A stretch of DNA of 64,000 nt from Acanthornis magna. Taxonomy: Eukaryota; Chordata; Aves; Passeriformes; Acanthizidae. The position numbers and the translations under genes were made by a program. Position 1 is the first letter of the stretch; each line of letters begins with the position of its first letter. Location: positions 3,643,001 through 3,707,000 of the forward strand of contig JAWUZG010000173.1 of the NCBI GenBank assembly GCA_036785705.1, given 5' to 3'. The notes under the pieces were generated by a model. That model was not told where the DNA came from. It made no database searches and saw only the letters and a list, made by a program, of their open reading frames with translations. Positions 24,244 through 36,530 of this stretch are shown piece by piece.

Positions 24244-27168
24244 CACAACCAAGCTGCCATGAAGAAACTCCTAAATTTCATTCAGCTTTCATGCTTAATT
24301 TTTCCTTCAGTCAGTGTCCTTTGTTACTTTCCTTTCTTCTGGGGGGGAAAAAAAAACCAACCATCTTTTGGATCCCTAAGTATATCCACTACTTGTGAAT
24401 GTTGTTTTCTGTTTGCTCATATTAGGAGTAATTCAAACACATTCCATTTTTTTCCTGATGATCATGAACTTCCATAGATGCTTAATTTCTCCTGAGTGAC
24501 CACAGAAATCTCCCCAGCAGTTATCTTTTGAGGGGAAGGAAGCACAGTTTTTAAGAGATTTTTGCACTCTCAGCTCTGCTAGAGCTATTGCATCAAGAGC
24601 AGTTTGTAAAGATAGAACATATTTAAATTTAAAGTGGCTATAGGCTAGCACGTAATTCACCAGGTCAGCTGCCAGAAATTCCCCAGGCTGATGAATTGAG
24701 GGGTTTAGTGTCAAGTGAGCTATGCTATGTCCCTTTTTCTGGCATCAATATCTAAGTTAATGGTTTAGAGTAAGGTTAGAAACACCCATGTGAATTGTGC
24801 AGGCAATTTCTGGAGGGTTAGGGACATTCAGCTGAGCCTGGGGATTTTAGTGAAAGTTATGCCATGCTAATTCATTCTTTAGTGTCAGGCAAGGAGGTGA
24901 GTCAAATCCACATGTAGCAATTGCTCTAAATACTCACAGGAAATCACTCCTGTGTTGAACAGCCTGGCTGCAATTTTAAAAGCACAAATAACTTTCTGGA
25001 GTTACATTCAAATAAGGCATATTGATGTTCAGCAGCAGTAAAAAGGGCTTAGCAGGAACACTTTTAGAATTTCATGTGACTGACTTTGTATTATAACACT
25101 TTTAAATCATCTCAGAAACAGAATTTTGAAGTATACTATAAAGAATCCTTAACAAGAAAGCTTTAATGTATTATACATTTGATGGTATTAACAGTAAGCT
25201 CCAGTGTCTTTCCTTGAAAATTTAGAATATTGCAGAGAAATATACAACATATTATGCCACCTAAAAGTTTCTCAAAATATATCAAAACTAAGAAACATCA
25301 CAGTTAACACAAACACCTCTCTTCACTATCTGACTCAGAAACATTTTTCTTTTTTTTACTATTTTTGCAGCAGAAATCTTTATCTGAACCCTGTGTCATC
25401 TGTAGCAGAAAACTCTATTCATAAAGGTTCATATCAATCTCCTCTTAACCCTTTAAGGACTTTTCAAGTGATACATTTCTACCCAGTTATTCCTGATGCA
25501 CTCCAATAGGACACCGGAACTGAAAATTCCTGCAGAGAATTTGGTGTCCAGTCTTTCATGGTTGTACAAGACCATGTTGCTGAAATTTGTCAGCATCTTT
25601 GATCTTTGCCTTCTTTTTTAATTCATGGATATACTTAACTGTATTTACAGAGAAAACCTTTCTATTCCCTTCAAAAGCTTGGCCCAGCACCACTTTATCT
25701 TTGTGTACATTGCATAATTTATAGCTTGCTGGGGTTGGCAAAGGTTTGCTCTCATTTCCTTTTGTACTTGAGGCATTAAGCAATCATTTAAGCCAAACTC
25801 CCACACAGCATTCATGCACCTTACAAAGCAGCAATGCTTTTGAAGATAGCCCTACAAATTGGAAGAAAATATGATCAGTTGGTCTTGAGAGTACATTTAA
25901 ATGAGAAAAATGAGATGGTTTTTATTCCTTTAGAGAGGCTAATGTACAAACAAATGACTGCAAAAAGAGAGAAAATATTCAGTGCGTGGTGTCTGGGTAG
26001 TTGCTCGAATATGTATGAACTGTCAGTGTAAGATCACTCTGTGATGGCTGAAGGAGAATGAGAAAGACAATAAGACAAGAAGAAAATGAATTTCAGAGTT
26101 TATTGAATGGTAACATCCAGAGCTGTGGTAGTCCTGCAGCACTGACTTTCCTATACAGATCTATGTGAGAGTTGGTTAGGAATGGGAGATAAATTTAAAT
26201 CCATTGAGCAATGTGCTCTGGAAAAAGAGGAAAACCAGACTAGCAAGACATTTGAAGATCATCTATGAATCTTAATACCTGCATACAAAGTACCACTTCT
26301 AAGAGGCACTAGCCTGTCACAAGGAAAGTAAAGATTTTGGATATCAGCTGAAGTGGACTGGAGACTGGATTCTGAGCAGGTGCAAATCTCTAAAACTTCC
26401 TCTAGACATGTTAGCTGAAAAATAAATTAGTTTGAAAAAAGAATCAGCCAAGTGGTACAATTATTTTTAATGCTGATCAATTTTCACTCTCACAAAGGTT
26501 GCTTAATGCGCAACAAGGGTATTTATTATCTGACAAATCAGTTTCATTCCCCAGCTATATTTCTGATACTGTGACTCCTTCTTTTTTTTTACATACCGAA
26601 CTGCCTGTAGTAACCTTTTATCTTTGTTCTTGTAAACTCCTGGGCAGAGAACAACCTGCTCTTCAGGGCTGTGCAGTGTCTGTTACCAGAGGGCAAGATA
26701 TCTGCCTTGATGTTTGCTTTGCACTGTCTGCAAGCTTGTACCAGTTATCCCCGTCTTGTTTAGGAAAAATGAAAATGCCATGTGTGTAAATCCAGGAGGT
26801 TACTGTTGTTATAACTGAAGTATTAACAGCTTAATATGAATTGTTAGCAGTCCAGGTGTGATTATAGCAGAAAGGGAAAACACCATATGAAGCGGGTCCG
26901 CCCCCTAACTGCCTCCGCCTCCCAGGCCGGCTCCACCTGCCGTGGGAGGACCTTGGGGTTTTGAGTGCCTGGGACTGCCCCTGGATCCCGGGGAAGGCGT
27001 GCCCAGGACTCAGGATCCGCCCACCTTTCCTGATCCTTCTATTCCGTTGGTTATGTCATTGGTTGGTTTGAATTGTATCTCTCCCTCCTATGTTACTATT
27101 GGTTTCTGTATGTTATCCCCACCTACTGTCTTTCCCCTGATTGGTCACCCCTGTCCCCTCTTAAGCAG

Positions 27169-27371
27169 CTGTCACGGGGGCAGGGGTGGGAATTGTATCC
27201 TGTCACCGGTGGAGGCAAGAGGAGGATTCCTTAGCCCCTGTCTCCTCGGAGGCAGGGGAGGGGATTCTTTCCTCTTGTTCCTCCGAGGGAGGGCTGAGAC
27301 TACTTTACCCCTGTCCCTGCGGGGACAGGGAGGGGATTCCTCGGACTCTGTCCCTCCCGGGATGGGATCCC
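27169..27371. repeat. Minisatellite inside the LTR, six degenerate 31-39-bp units
   Basis: Units start at 27169, 27200, 27238, 27277, 27311 and 27348. Most open with CTGTC, have a small self-complementary centre (CCTCGGAGG, CCTCCGAGG, CCCTGCGGGG, CCCTCCCGGG) and continue into a G-rich GGAGGGGATTCC-like end. The array is not present in the related LTR at 52259-52792. Confidence 0.82.
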
Positions 27372-27411
27372 TTGTCCTTCTCTCCCTCCTGAACACCTCG
27401 ACCCTTGTCTT

Positions 27412-27417
27412 AATAAA
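27412..27417 (+). terminator. LTR polyadenylation signal AATAAA
   Basis: AATAAA preceded by TCTT and followed by GGAGAGC, 74 bases before the LTR 3' end, the normal place for the R-region signal. The related LTR copy has lost this hexamer. Confidence 0.7.
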
Positions 27418-27539
27418 GGAGAGCAAGGGAGGACAACCCCCTCCTGCGAACCCTTTACCTCGTCGACCTCTTTATTTTACGATTAAAACAACCATAGAAA
27501 TAGTCCTAATATGAATAAAATTAGTTTTTCCATACCAAC

Positions 27540-28316
27540 CCTGTGAAGTTCAACAAGGGAAAGTGCCGGATCCTGCACCTGGGATGGGGCAACCCTGGAT
27601 GTACAGACAGACTGGGGAATGAGAGGCTGGAAAGCAGTGCCAGGGAAAGGAACCTGGGGGCCCTGCTCAGTGGCAAGTTGGACATGAGGCAGCAGTGCCC
27701 TAGAGCCAGGAGGAACATCCCTGTCCTGGGGGCATCAGGCCCAGAATGGCCAGCCGGGCAAGGGAGGGATTGTCCTGCTCTGCTCTGGGCTGGGGCAGCC
27801 TCACCTCGAGTCCTGTGTGCAGTTTTGGGTGCCACAATATAGAAAAGATGTTAGGCCATTAGAGAGTGTCCAAAGGAGGGACACGAGGATGGTGAAGGAT
27901 CTTGAGGGGAAGCTGTGTGAGCAGAGGCTGACGGCACTAGGTCTGTTCAGCTGGAGAAGAGGAGACTGAGGGGAGACCTCACTGCAGTTACAGCTTCGTT
28001 GTGAGAAGAAGAGGAGGAGCAGACACTGACCTCTGCTCTGTGGTGACAGTGACAGGACTGAGGGAATGGCCTCAGGGGAGGTTTAGGTTGGATATCAGGA
28101 AAAGGTTCTTCCCCCAGAGGGTGGGCACTGGAACAGCTCTCCAGGGAATAGTCATAGCACCAGCCTGGCAGATTTCTAGAAGTGTTTGGACAAAGATCTC
28201 AGGTACAAGGTGGGATGGCTGGGGTTCCTGCACAGGACTGGGATTTGGACTCAATGATCTTTGTGGGTCCCTTCCAACTCAGGATATTTCATCATTCTGT
28301 AATTCTATGATCTATG
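27540..28316 (+). mobile_element. CR1 LINE, 3' end of ORF2 plus 3' UTR (about 780 bp)
   Basis: The plus strand encodes the CR1 ORF2 C-terminal pattern KFNKGKCRILHLGWGNPG, then RLGNERLESSARERNLGALL and DMRQQCP, before frameshifts. Downstream come 'gtgcagttttgggtgccacaatat', 'ttaggccattagagagtgtccaaaggaggg' and 'tttaggttggatatcaggaaaaggttcttc', ending in 'tgggtcccttccaactcaggatatttc' and the terminal octamers ATTCTGTA ATTCTATG. 5'-truncated; starts about 45 bp after the target duplication of LTR copy 1. Confidence 0.94.
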
Positions 28317-31300
28317 TACTTAAAAATCCCTATGACTGCAGCACACAAATACAAAATAAAACAAATTAGACAGTGGTCTGTTGTTAGAAAGCACTGTTTC
28401 AGCTAAAGTACCTAAGACAAAGCCCCAGGCAAGAGAACACAAATTCAGATAAAGCGAGGCAGATCAGCCTTGCTCCTGGGGTTCTGCAAATTTACTACAA
28501 AGCCTCTTACGAGCAGTAGCAATATTGTGTTTACTGGGCTACAGTGCTGCAAAGTGATATTCACAATAACTCCATGAACTACTTTATTAGATCCAGATTG
28601 CAGGAAGACAGTAGCAAAAATTGCAGTCCAAAGTAGAAAAATTTTTATGACTTCTGAAGTAGACATGAAAAATCCTGGAAACACCTCATCTATAAGGAGG
28701 AAGAAAGGTAATACTGGAGCCACATAATCCAGTAAAGTTGACCTGATTTAGGACATTTGCCACTGCTATCCCATGGTCAGTTCTTACCAGGACAGAATTT
28801 CTGCTCTGGACCACTGTTCCTTTGCATGTGATTGCCTGCAGCAATTTCTTACAGGCTTTTGCCTAAAAGTTTCTTTTCTTAGCTAACTTTTTTCATGTAG
28901 CTGTTCCCTCAGGGACAGTGTGAAGATAAGTTTATTAAGGCTTGTAAAGCATTCAGATGGTATAATAAGAAAAGCCAGATGAAAGTCTTAGCAAACAATG
29001 TAAGCAGGCTATATCAGGCCTATGGAATCATCTTTCAGGAATATATTTGTGAGAGACAGAGATCATGTTTCCCCGAACTGCTCAGCATTAAAATTTGCCA
29101 CTGCATAATCAGTTCTGCACACTGACAATTGAGTAGCTAAATGCTTTGGGGAGAGCATCATAACTAACCAGTGAATCACTTATTTACAAATAGTTTCTTC
29201 CTCTTGAGCAGCTGCAATGTTGATTGATCTGAGACTCTTCATCAGACAGTGAGATAAACCTACAATCATTAGGTGCTGCTCCAAATCCTGTCAAAGCCAA
29301 TGAATCTCTTAATTGACTTCCTTGGTCTTTCGAATAGCCTCTACTTGTGTAATCTCTAGAAGCTGTCCAGAGACACACTTTGTAACTTTTTTTGCCTCTA
29401 TTACTCATCAACAAGAAAGAGGAGAATCACTAAGAAACTTTTTATTTTTTCATTGTGCACGAGCCCAACTGATCGGTAATGTTGCCTGGGAAATGCTGGA
29501 GACAGAAGTGGTGATGAAAACATGGCAATGACAGAACAATTCCAGTGTGAATCATCAAAGGTGAAACAGAAAATGACTTGGTGAAGCTGAGGAACAAAGA
29601 ATTGTAAAGAAATGTGCAAGTTTAGATGGTCAAACACATAGTTCCAGATGTGACACAAAGGATGTTGCACAGTGGAAAGACTGTCTTTTAAAATTAATTA
29701 TATTTTCCTGATCTAATAATCTCAAAAAAATTCTTTCTATCTCTGTGTCCTCTCATTTCTTTGCTTTAAACTGTATTTTATCCTTTTCTTGTAAGTTTAT
29801 TTTTGGGGTTTTTGTTTGACTTTTTGTTTGCTTTTAGCCTTCATATTTTTCCCACTTTATTTCTGAAGTTTTGTTGGCATTTCTCTCCATGAAAAGAGGA
29901 ATTTCCAAAGTAAATGACTACTTGATGTTAAACTATCTGGATAACAAAAGGTCTTTACAGAATACCGCAGTAAGATGTGTAAGTATTAGATAGGAAAACA
30001 CACACCAAAAAAATTATCCTGGGACTGATGCAGCTTATAAAAGGTTATATCATTTTGGAAAGTAAGTAGATGGACTCATGCCATCATGCAGAATGAATGT
30101 GTGAGGGCTGTGATGGAAAATTTATTTTCTTGAAAAAGAAAGAAGCTCCATGAGCTTAGATGTATAGATAATCTTTAACCTCATAGACCTTGAAAGAACA
30201 TTTTGAAACCTCATTTCCTTCCTCCTTTGTATTCATAAGATGTTTGAAGAGGCTATTCAGTGCTGATCACTGTTTTATTCTTTGAAATTAAACCTTATGT
30301 TTTCAATATTACTTGTCATTATTGGACAGGACAGACTTTCTCAGGCCTTATACAGGGGTTGGTTGGAGTCTAAAATTTTTTCAGGTGTGGAAGAAATTAA
30401 TCCTGCGAGTTAATTTATAACTTCCTAGGGATTCTGCTCATGGATCTCATTTGATACAAGGAGGAAAAATTTTTCACTAAGTCTCATGGAATGTGCTGCT
30501 GGCAGACTTGGCAGACATTAGTAATGAAAAGAAGAAGAAGTTATCCAAGACATTAGGTGCTTATTAGTGTTGGAACTGTAAGATCCAGCTATATTAACTC
30601 CTGCTGGTGACCACTACTAATTATGTTATTACCTAATTCCAGTAGCACCACAGCAACTGCTCCCATCTGGCATTTTCTGATATGCAGGTTGGAGAACTGT
30701 TTATTTAAGTTGATTAATAATAAGCAATTCAGAGCAGTTTCAGTTTTAATTTTAGTTGGTCATGTCTAATCATTACTAAACTTAATAAAAGATGGACTTA
30801 GTAATGGGAAAAAAAGGCTTTGAAAATTGCAACATCAATAAAAAAAAATCAGTGCAATTAGGTCAACTTCTGAACCTTCAGTGATAATTGAAGTGTTCTA
30901 AAGTTAACAGTGCTAAAACAGTGTGAAGAAGAAGATAGTGCAGGAAAAGGGGCTCTGAACTTCTTTAATGTATTATTAGATCTTTTGTGGGGATGACTGA
31001 GGAGGAGGCAGAAAGCATCAATCAAAACCCTTGCATTTTGAGGTTATAGAGATCAAATAAAATGAAATCAAGTGATACTTCAAAAAAAGATGCTATGGGT
31101 TAAGAAGTTCCTGGCAAAGCACTATTTCTTAATAACTATGTGTGAGGTCGTAGACAAGATAGGCCCCACCCTCAGCTTTTTTTAATTATTTGTTTGGTTT
31201 TGAGCAGCTATTCAGTCAAAAAGTCTAGACGCAGCTTAGCTGGTGTGAGAAATACTCCCTTTCATGCTGCACCAGTTGATTTATTCATAATAATTTGTTC

Positions 31301-31586
31301 GTACCTTAATATTCTGGACAGCACAGAGATAAGCAAGACCTGATGGAATTATATTTTTTCCCCCTGGTCAGTTACACATTTCTGTTGATTTTTTGGCCCT
31401 GTTTTTGCTAGTGAATAGGGTGGGGTACAAAGATGGCTCCTGTGTGTCCTGTGTGGAGGTTCTGGAAGTTTTTCACCATGTCCAGCAGAGCAATCTCTGA
31501 TGGCTCTGAAGATGATGGACATGCTGCTGGCCAAGCCTGGGCCAATTAGAGATGTTAGTTACGCCTCTGTGAAAACATATTTAAGA
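28317..31586. other. Unique AT-rich DNA, nothing recognised
   Basis: No gene, repeat family or obvious regulatory cluster. Open frames are under 95 codons. Confidence 0.55.
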
Positions 31587-32580
31587 AGAAATCAAAACAA
31601 TGTGAGCACGCACTTCTTTTTAGCCAGAGGAGGAGGAGGTAAAATTATGTGAGGGAAAACAACATGGAGGCACAAGGTCAGTGGAAAAGGTGGGGGAGGA
31701 GGTGTTCCAGGCCCTGGAGCTGAAAAGCCTCTGCCGGCCGTGGTGAAGAGCATGGGGGGAGCAGGTGGTCCCCCTGCAGCCCATGGGGTCCAGGGGATGC
31801 AGAGAACCCCCCACAGCCTGTGGGGAGGTGCCCATGCCAGAGGAGCAGGTGATGCCTGCAGGAAGCTGTGATCCAGTGGGAGTCCCAGAGACTGAGAGTT
31901 GCAAAGGCCTTGTGGGAGAGAGAGAGGCCTTGCTCCCGGGATGGAAACAGCCTGGCCTCGGCTTGGAAGTCTGCACCCTATGGACAAGAACTCGTGCTGC
32001 AGCAAATTTGGGCAAGTTTGCTGCTCGTGAGATAGGACCCACGCCAAAGAAATTCGCAGAGGACTGTCTCTCTTGGGAGGGACCCCCATGGCTAAGCAGA
32101 GGACACTTCTCCCTAATGAACTGACCAAAGAAAACCCCCATACCCTGCCCCGTCCCCGGAGCCGTTGGTTGGAAGGAGGGAGGGGGTGAGCTGAGAAATG
32201 GTGTCTTAATAGGGAGGGGGATGAGTAAAGAAACAGTGTTTGTAGCAGAGTTGCGGTGATGGACTAAGAGAAAGACCCTGTACCCTGCCCCGGAGCTGTT
32301 GGTTGGAAGGAGGGAAGGGGGGTGAGTGAAGAAATGGTGTGTTAAAAGCTTATTTTTACCTCTGATTTATCTTCCATGTCTGTTAGGTTAATAAACCACT
32401 TTGCAACTTTAAGTTTTCAACCTGTTTTTCCATTTTTCTGTGCATCCTCCCACCAGTGGCTTATCTCAACTCATGAGTCCAGTGTGTGTTCGTGTTAGTC
32501 TTTTTCCTTCTCCTCTGCACAGCTGTGGCAGGACAGAGCATAGAGAGCAGATGTCGTAGGTGCCTGGCATGCAAGACCCT
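31587..32580 (+). mobile_element. Diverged avian ERV LTR (ERVL-like), plus orientation
   Basis: The 3' two thirds match a common avian LTR pattern: 'aattcgcagaggactgtctctcttgggagggaccccc', 'aatgaactgaccaaag...ccctgcccc', a G-rich 'gttggttggaaggagggaggggg' block, 'ttaataaaccac' (AATAAA at 32392-32397), then 'ggcttatctcaactcatgag' and 'ggtgcctggcatgcaag' near the 3' end. It has an internal duplication (32117-32346). The 5' boundary is uncertain, and I found no clean target duplication, consistent with age. The opposing 170-180-codon frames here (31592-32141) come from GC-rich LTR sequence and are not genes. Class assignment rests on remembered pattern and could be wrong. Confidence 0.65.
32117..32346. 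repeat. Internal tandem duplication in the LTR, period about 140 bp
   Basis: TACCCTGCCCC at 32141 recurs at 32281. It is followed in both by GGAGC-(C/T)-GTTGGTTGGAAGG and a GGTGAG...GAAATGGTGT block (near 32186 and 32321). A third partial copy of that block (GGATGAG...GAAACAGTGT) lies near 32219. The copies differ by several substitutions, so the duplication is not recent. Confidence 0.8.
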
Positions 32581-33476
32581 TCCTCATATTTCATACTTTT
32601 GTTGTATATATACTCAAATCTTCTCATCTCAAAGGTAGGTGTAAACTTAACTGAAACACTGTTGCTACGTGCATCCAAACAAAAGCTTTACAATTATTTT
32701 GTATTCAGTATTCAGTAATTATGAAATGATTCTGTATTTGGTGCTGCTATTATTCTGTTGTTGATGAGTGCCCATTGTGATTTAAATCCAGTCCATCTTA
32801 GAGGCTATAAGTTCAGAAACACTGTTAACTTTGGATAAAATGTCTCTATTCAGCACCTGAAGGAATATATTTCCATAGTTTAAGGTTCTCAGCTCCCATA
32901 CGGATTGCTTACTTCATGTGTTTTCAAATAATTTGGCAAAAGGTTTGAACAAACAATTCATTACATGATCTCCTATTTAAGTAGGAAAAAAGGCTAATTA
33001 TTGCTGACTTTTAATTCGCTTTATCTCAGCATGTTCTCCACCCCTTATTCCATATTGCTTACATCACACTCAGGCTCCACACCTGCCAGTACATCCTCAT
33101 TAACCACACACTCCCCATCTTTTGGTGTAATCCATAGGTAAAATTCCACTACTCTATGGACTAGCCTTGTAAAATACCTGCAAAATGTTCACTGAGTTTG
33201 TTTAGTCCATGACTTCAGGCTCCATCTGTCCCAGTGGTCATTTAAGACATGAGATGTTGTGTGGCACTGGGCACCAAAGCCAGGCTCAGGCTGGGTCACT
33301 GCTGCACTTGCACTGCTTAAATTAAGGCTTCTGCTCCCCTGATTTGGGTGCCTGCACTTATAGCATTTCCCACAACTCAAATCCTGCGTTACAACAATTT
33401 AAAGATATTTGCATTATAATATCATACAATTTGTGGTTTGAGATAAAGGCAGTTCAACAGGACAGAATAGCAAGGG

Positions 33477-33512
33477 ATAATAATAGTAGTAGTAATAATA
33501 ATAACAAAAATA
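33477..33512. repeat. TAA/TAG trinucleotide microsatellite
   Basis: GATAATAATAGTAGTAGTAA followed by TAATAATAACAAAAATAA: an imperfect trinucleotide array that reads as poly-Tyr on the minus strand. Confidence 0.85.
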
Positions 33513-34815
33513 ACTAGAACACACAAAACAAATTATGCATTTGCTTACCAGCTGTTGCTCAATGCCCAGCCAACAGCCCCATGCCAACTTCCCCCCATTT
33601 CGTGCACTGGGAATTATGCCATAGGGTATGGAGCATCTCTTTTCCCAGTTTGGGACAGCTGTCCCAGCTGTGCCCTGTTCCAACTACTTGTGCCCCTTCA
33701 GTCTCCTTGCAGGAAGGGCAGGATGAGGAGCAGAAGAATTCTTGACCACTACTTACGCACACCTAAACCACCAGTGTGTTATCAACATTATTTTCATCCT
33801 AAATCCAAACCACAGCTGCTGGGAAGAAAATTAACTCCATCTCAGCTGAAACCAGGACACTAGTTTCCCTCTTGAAGGAATAAGAGGATTCCCAGGATCT
33901 TTCTGAGCATTTCTAGGATACAATTCATCAAGTTTGAGATGATTTGTTCACTTGTGTTACCTATCTCTGGAAAACCTATTTCATGGTTTATTTACATGAC
34001 AAAACTAGACTGATTCTCTGAAATTCCTAAGGCAAATAAATTTCCTGCAAGCTAACATAACGACTTATCAAGAGATGTTAGAAGTGGTACTTTTTAAAGA
34101 ATCGAGATTAAACAGTTGTGGTCTGGAGTTACTTGTGATACTATGAAACTGATTTGCATTTTCACATAAACCCACATTGTATCAGAACTTCCTCATGAAA
34201 ACCCATTTATCTGTCTCCTGTCACTTCCTCTTACATTTTACACTTCAGATTCTCAAGGGCAAGATTGCCATTTGTCTTACCACAATACCCTTGTGATTTA
34301 AAACTTCCTCCAGTGTCATCATCCAAATAATGACACCTCAAGAAATCATAATCCCTGAAATTTTTTCTGGTATTGATTTCCCTTCCTTTATTTCTTGCAA
34401 CTAAAGCTAAATCTATACTTTTCCACATGATAATTTATTCACATCTCATGCATTTTCAATCTGTTACATAGCCTGTGCTCCTTTTTTATTTTTTTTATGA
34501 TGAAAATTACAAAGGCTGTGAATAGAAAGTTGTAAAGGAGCTAGTGTGATAAAAGGGAAACATTCCTGTAGTCTAGGTCGGGAAGGAGCGATTTGTGCTT
34601 TCTCTGGCAAACTACATTAGCTTTTCTCCCCCTTAATGCTGCACCACAGAGTAGGTCTGTGACACAATGGCTGCATTACACACTGATGGAAGAAGCAGCT
34701 ATTGCTGGCCTGTGCTGCTGCCCAGGGGCAGCTGTAATTTCACTCTGTGTGTGTGTGTTCCCCCTGCAGCCTCTTCGAGGGTTCTCATCTGTATGCAGTG
34801 AGGCTGAGAGCTGGG

Positions 34816-34852
34816 CGAGCGCGCATCCTGCCCCCGTCCACGGCGTGTCACG
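34816..34852. other. Isolated CpG cluster, 7 CpG in 37 bp
   Basis: CpG dinucleotides at 34816, 34820, 34822, 34835, 34841, 34844 and 34851. About 40-90 bases upstream are a (GT)n/pyrimidine tract and CCCCCTGCAG, which resembles a splice acceptor. Non-repeat DNA in this window is otherwise CpG-poor. It could be a remnant exon, a small regulatory element or chance. Confidence 0.4.
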
Positions 34853-36304
34853 GTGCCAGCACCTGAGAAAGGCATTAATATTTATGGGGAGAGAACACAA
34901 AGGAATCAAAGCATCTCTGTCTGCCTCTCGATTTATTCCACTTCTCATAAATTTAATTTTGGAGGAACTTTTGGAGGGGTAAACCCTGTGCCAGTTACAG
35001 TGAGGCAGGAATGCACATGTGTCATATTCAGCAACAAATTCATGCTGATTTTTCCTTCAGTGAATTTGGGATTCCCTCCACCTTTTCAAAATTTAACACA
35101 TTTTAACATTCGTTCTAATAAAAACCATTTAATAAATACTTCTCATTAAGCACCTCTGTTTCTTAATGAGGAGGTAAAAGGATATCCTCTTTCCCCCAAT
35201 GTCTGGAGATCAGCTGGGCAGGACCAGGTTATCAGAGTCCATACGTATGCAGTGCCACTTCCACACAGGAAACCATCCCAGAGCTTCACAGTGAATCATC
35301 ATTTTTCCTTCCCACACCAAGAAGCACAGAATGACCAAGGGCTGTGTGCAGTTGTCAGTGCTCAGGATACTTCCTCCTACCTCTCCCTCTTCACTCCTGT
35401 GCTCTCTGCAGAAGAGGCTGGGGCTGAAATGTTTCCTGTGGGTAAACGAATTAATACAATTCCCAGTGTGGGATGTCTGAGGTATAATCTAACAACTGAA
35501 CTCTGCAGGGCTGCAGCTTTACCTACCTGAGCCCTTCCAAGTGCTATTTTTTTTTGTAAACTAATCTGTTGCACCGCTAAGGCTGTGACCTCCCTGTGCT
35601 CTGTGGGATCTGAGTGGATAATGAATCACCAAAATTCTTAAGGTGAGCAAACAGTCTCCTGTAGACAGCTGCAGTGCTGTAGCAGGCACAGTGATGTTTC
35701 CTGCAAGGAATGACTTGCTTACCCAGCCAACACAGTGAGGTTTTAGAAATTGGGTTCAAGTCCTTTGCCCCATCTCTGTGTCCCTGAGTACCTTTCTGCC
35801 CTGTGTCTAATCAGTGGTAAATTCTGCAAAACAAGGATTGTCTCTTGCCTTGTGATGGCTGCAGCATGTAAAAGGCTTTTGAAAAATAATGAATTTTGTT
35901 TGTTGTAAGAAAATGGGACAGGTGTGTTCTGACTGTCAGTAAATAGAGGCAAGCAGGCAGGCTTCTCTTCCCCTAAATGTGGTCATTTCTTCACACTCGG
36001 TCACGTAAAGAGGCGCAATTCCTGCACAGCATCTTGTGGTGGCAACTCCTATATCCCTTTGTAGCTTTTCATAGGAAGGGAATGGGCAAAGCTGGGTATG
36101 GCACCTACATACTTCTGGTTGCCATTCAGAGTGGAAAATTCCCAGTGGCTTGAAGCATTAGAAAATAACCTGGACAAGCAGGCAAAGCTGTGGTAGGGAC
36201 CAGGAACTGCGGCCAAGGAAGGCAGTACAAGCTGTTGCCAAGTCCCTGCTCCTGTGCCTAGAGATAAAAGTCTATTTCAAGAGCTTCCTGGTCAAGCACC
36301 TTTT

Positions 36305-36530
36305 GAAACCCTGGCAGAGGAGGTTCAGAATGGACATTAGAAAGCATTTCTTTACCAAAAAAAAAGGGTGGTCAAAAACTGCAACAGACTTCCTAGAGAG
36401 GTGGTTAAGACACATCTGGACAATGCCTGTAAGAACATGCCTTAACCTGGTCAGCTCTGAATTGGTCAAGCAGTTGGATTAAATGATGATTGTAGGTACC
36501 TTTCATCTGAAAATATTCTATTATTCTCTT
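36305..36530 (+). mobile_element. CR1 LINE 3'-end fragment
   Basis: 'gaggttcagaatggacattagaaagcatttctttacc', 'agggtggtcaaaaactgcaacagacttcctagagaggtgg', 'ggacaatgcctgtaagaacatgcc' and 'ttggtcaagcagttggattaaatgatgattgtaggtacc' follow the 3' UTR of a CR1 subfamily on the plus strand, ending in a degenerate TATTCTATTATTCT tail. Confidence 0.88.

Larger units (their letters stand above)
22136..26887. other. Unique DNA with one short CR1 remnant and a palindromic cluster; no gene
   Basis: Contains an A/G-rich tract (22575-22603), a CR1 remnant (22695-22760) and a short palindromic cluster (24161-24243), listed separately. The remaining sequence is AT-rich and unique; open frames are at most about 100 codons with no recognisable domain. 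Confidence 0.55.
26888..27490 (+). mobile_element. Solo LTR of an avian endogenous retrovirus (copy 1, 603 bp)
   Basis: The element begins TGAAGCGGGTCCGCC and ends GATTAAAACA (TG...CA ends). It is flanked by a perfect 6-bp target duplication, ACCATA, at 26882-26887 and 27491-27496. It carries three inverted CCAAT boxes (ATTGG) in the promoter-like part, a minisatellite (27169-27371) and an AATAAA polyadenylation signal at 27412-27417. It aligns with the LTR at 52259-52792 over its 5' portion and its last 60 bases. No internal retroviral genes remain beside it, so it arose by LTR-LTR recombination. A 6-bp duplication is usual for alpha/beta-like (ERVK-type) avian retroviruses; the family name is not recognised. 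The 190-codon frame at 26942-27514 lies mostly in this LTR and is not a gene. Confidence 0.9.
32581..36304. other. Unique DNA with one simple repeat and a CpG-rich patch
   Basis: No gene recognised. (TAA)n-like sequence occurs at 33477-33512. The stretch 34560-34900 is richer in G+C and carries the CpG cluster listed separately; an open frame (34593-34982, 129 codons) crosses it but shows no domain. The rest is unremarkable. Confidence 0.5.

Noticed and set aside
26942..27514. 190-codon plus-strand open frame, the longest in the window
   Set aside because: It lies almost entirely within a solo LTR and translates the LTR minisatellite; it has no recognisable domain or retroviral protein motif.
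31592..32141. Overlapping 170-180-codon minus-strand frames and a 119-codon plus-strand frame
   Set aside because: All fall in a GC-rich ERV LTR; frames open on both strands at once are typical of stop-poor GC-rich DNA.
34593..34982. 129-codon plus-strand frame over the CpG cluster
   Set aside because: No domain and no clear start or splice context; kept only as a finding because of the CpG cluster and acceptor-like site.
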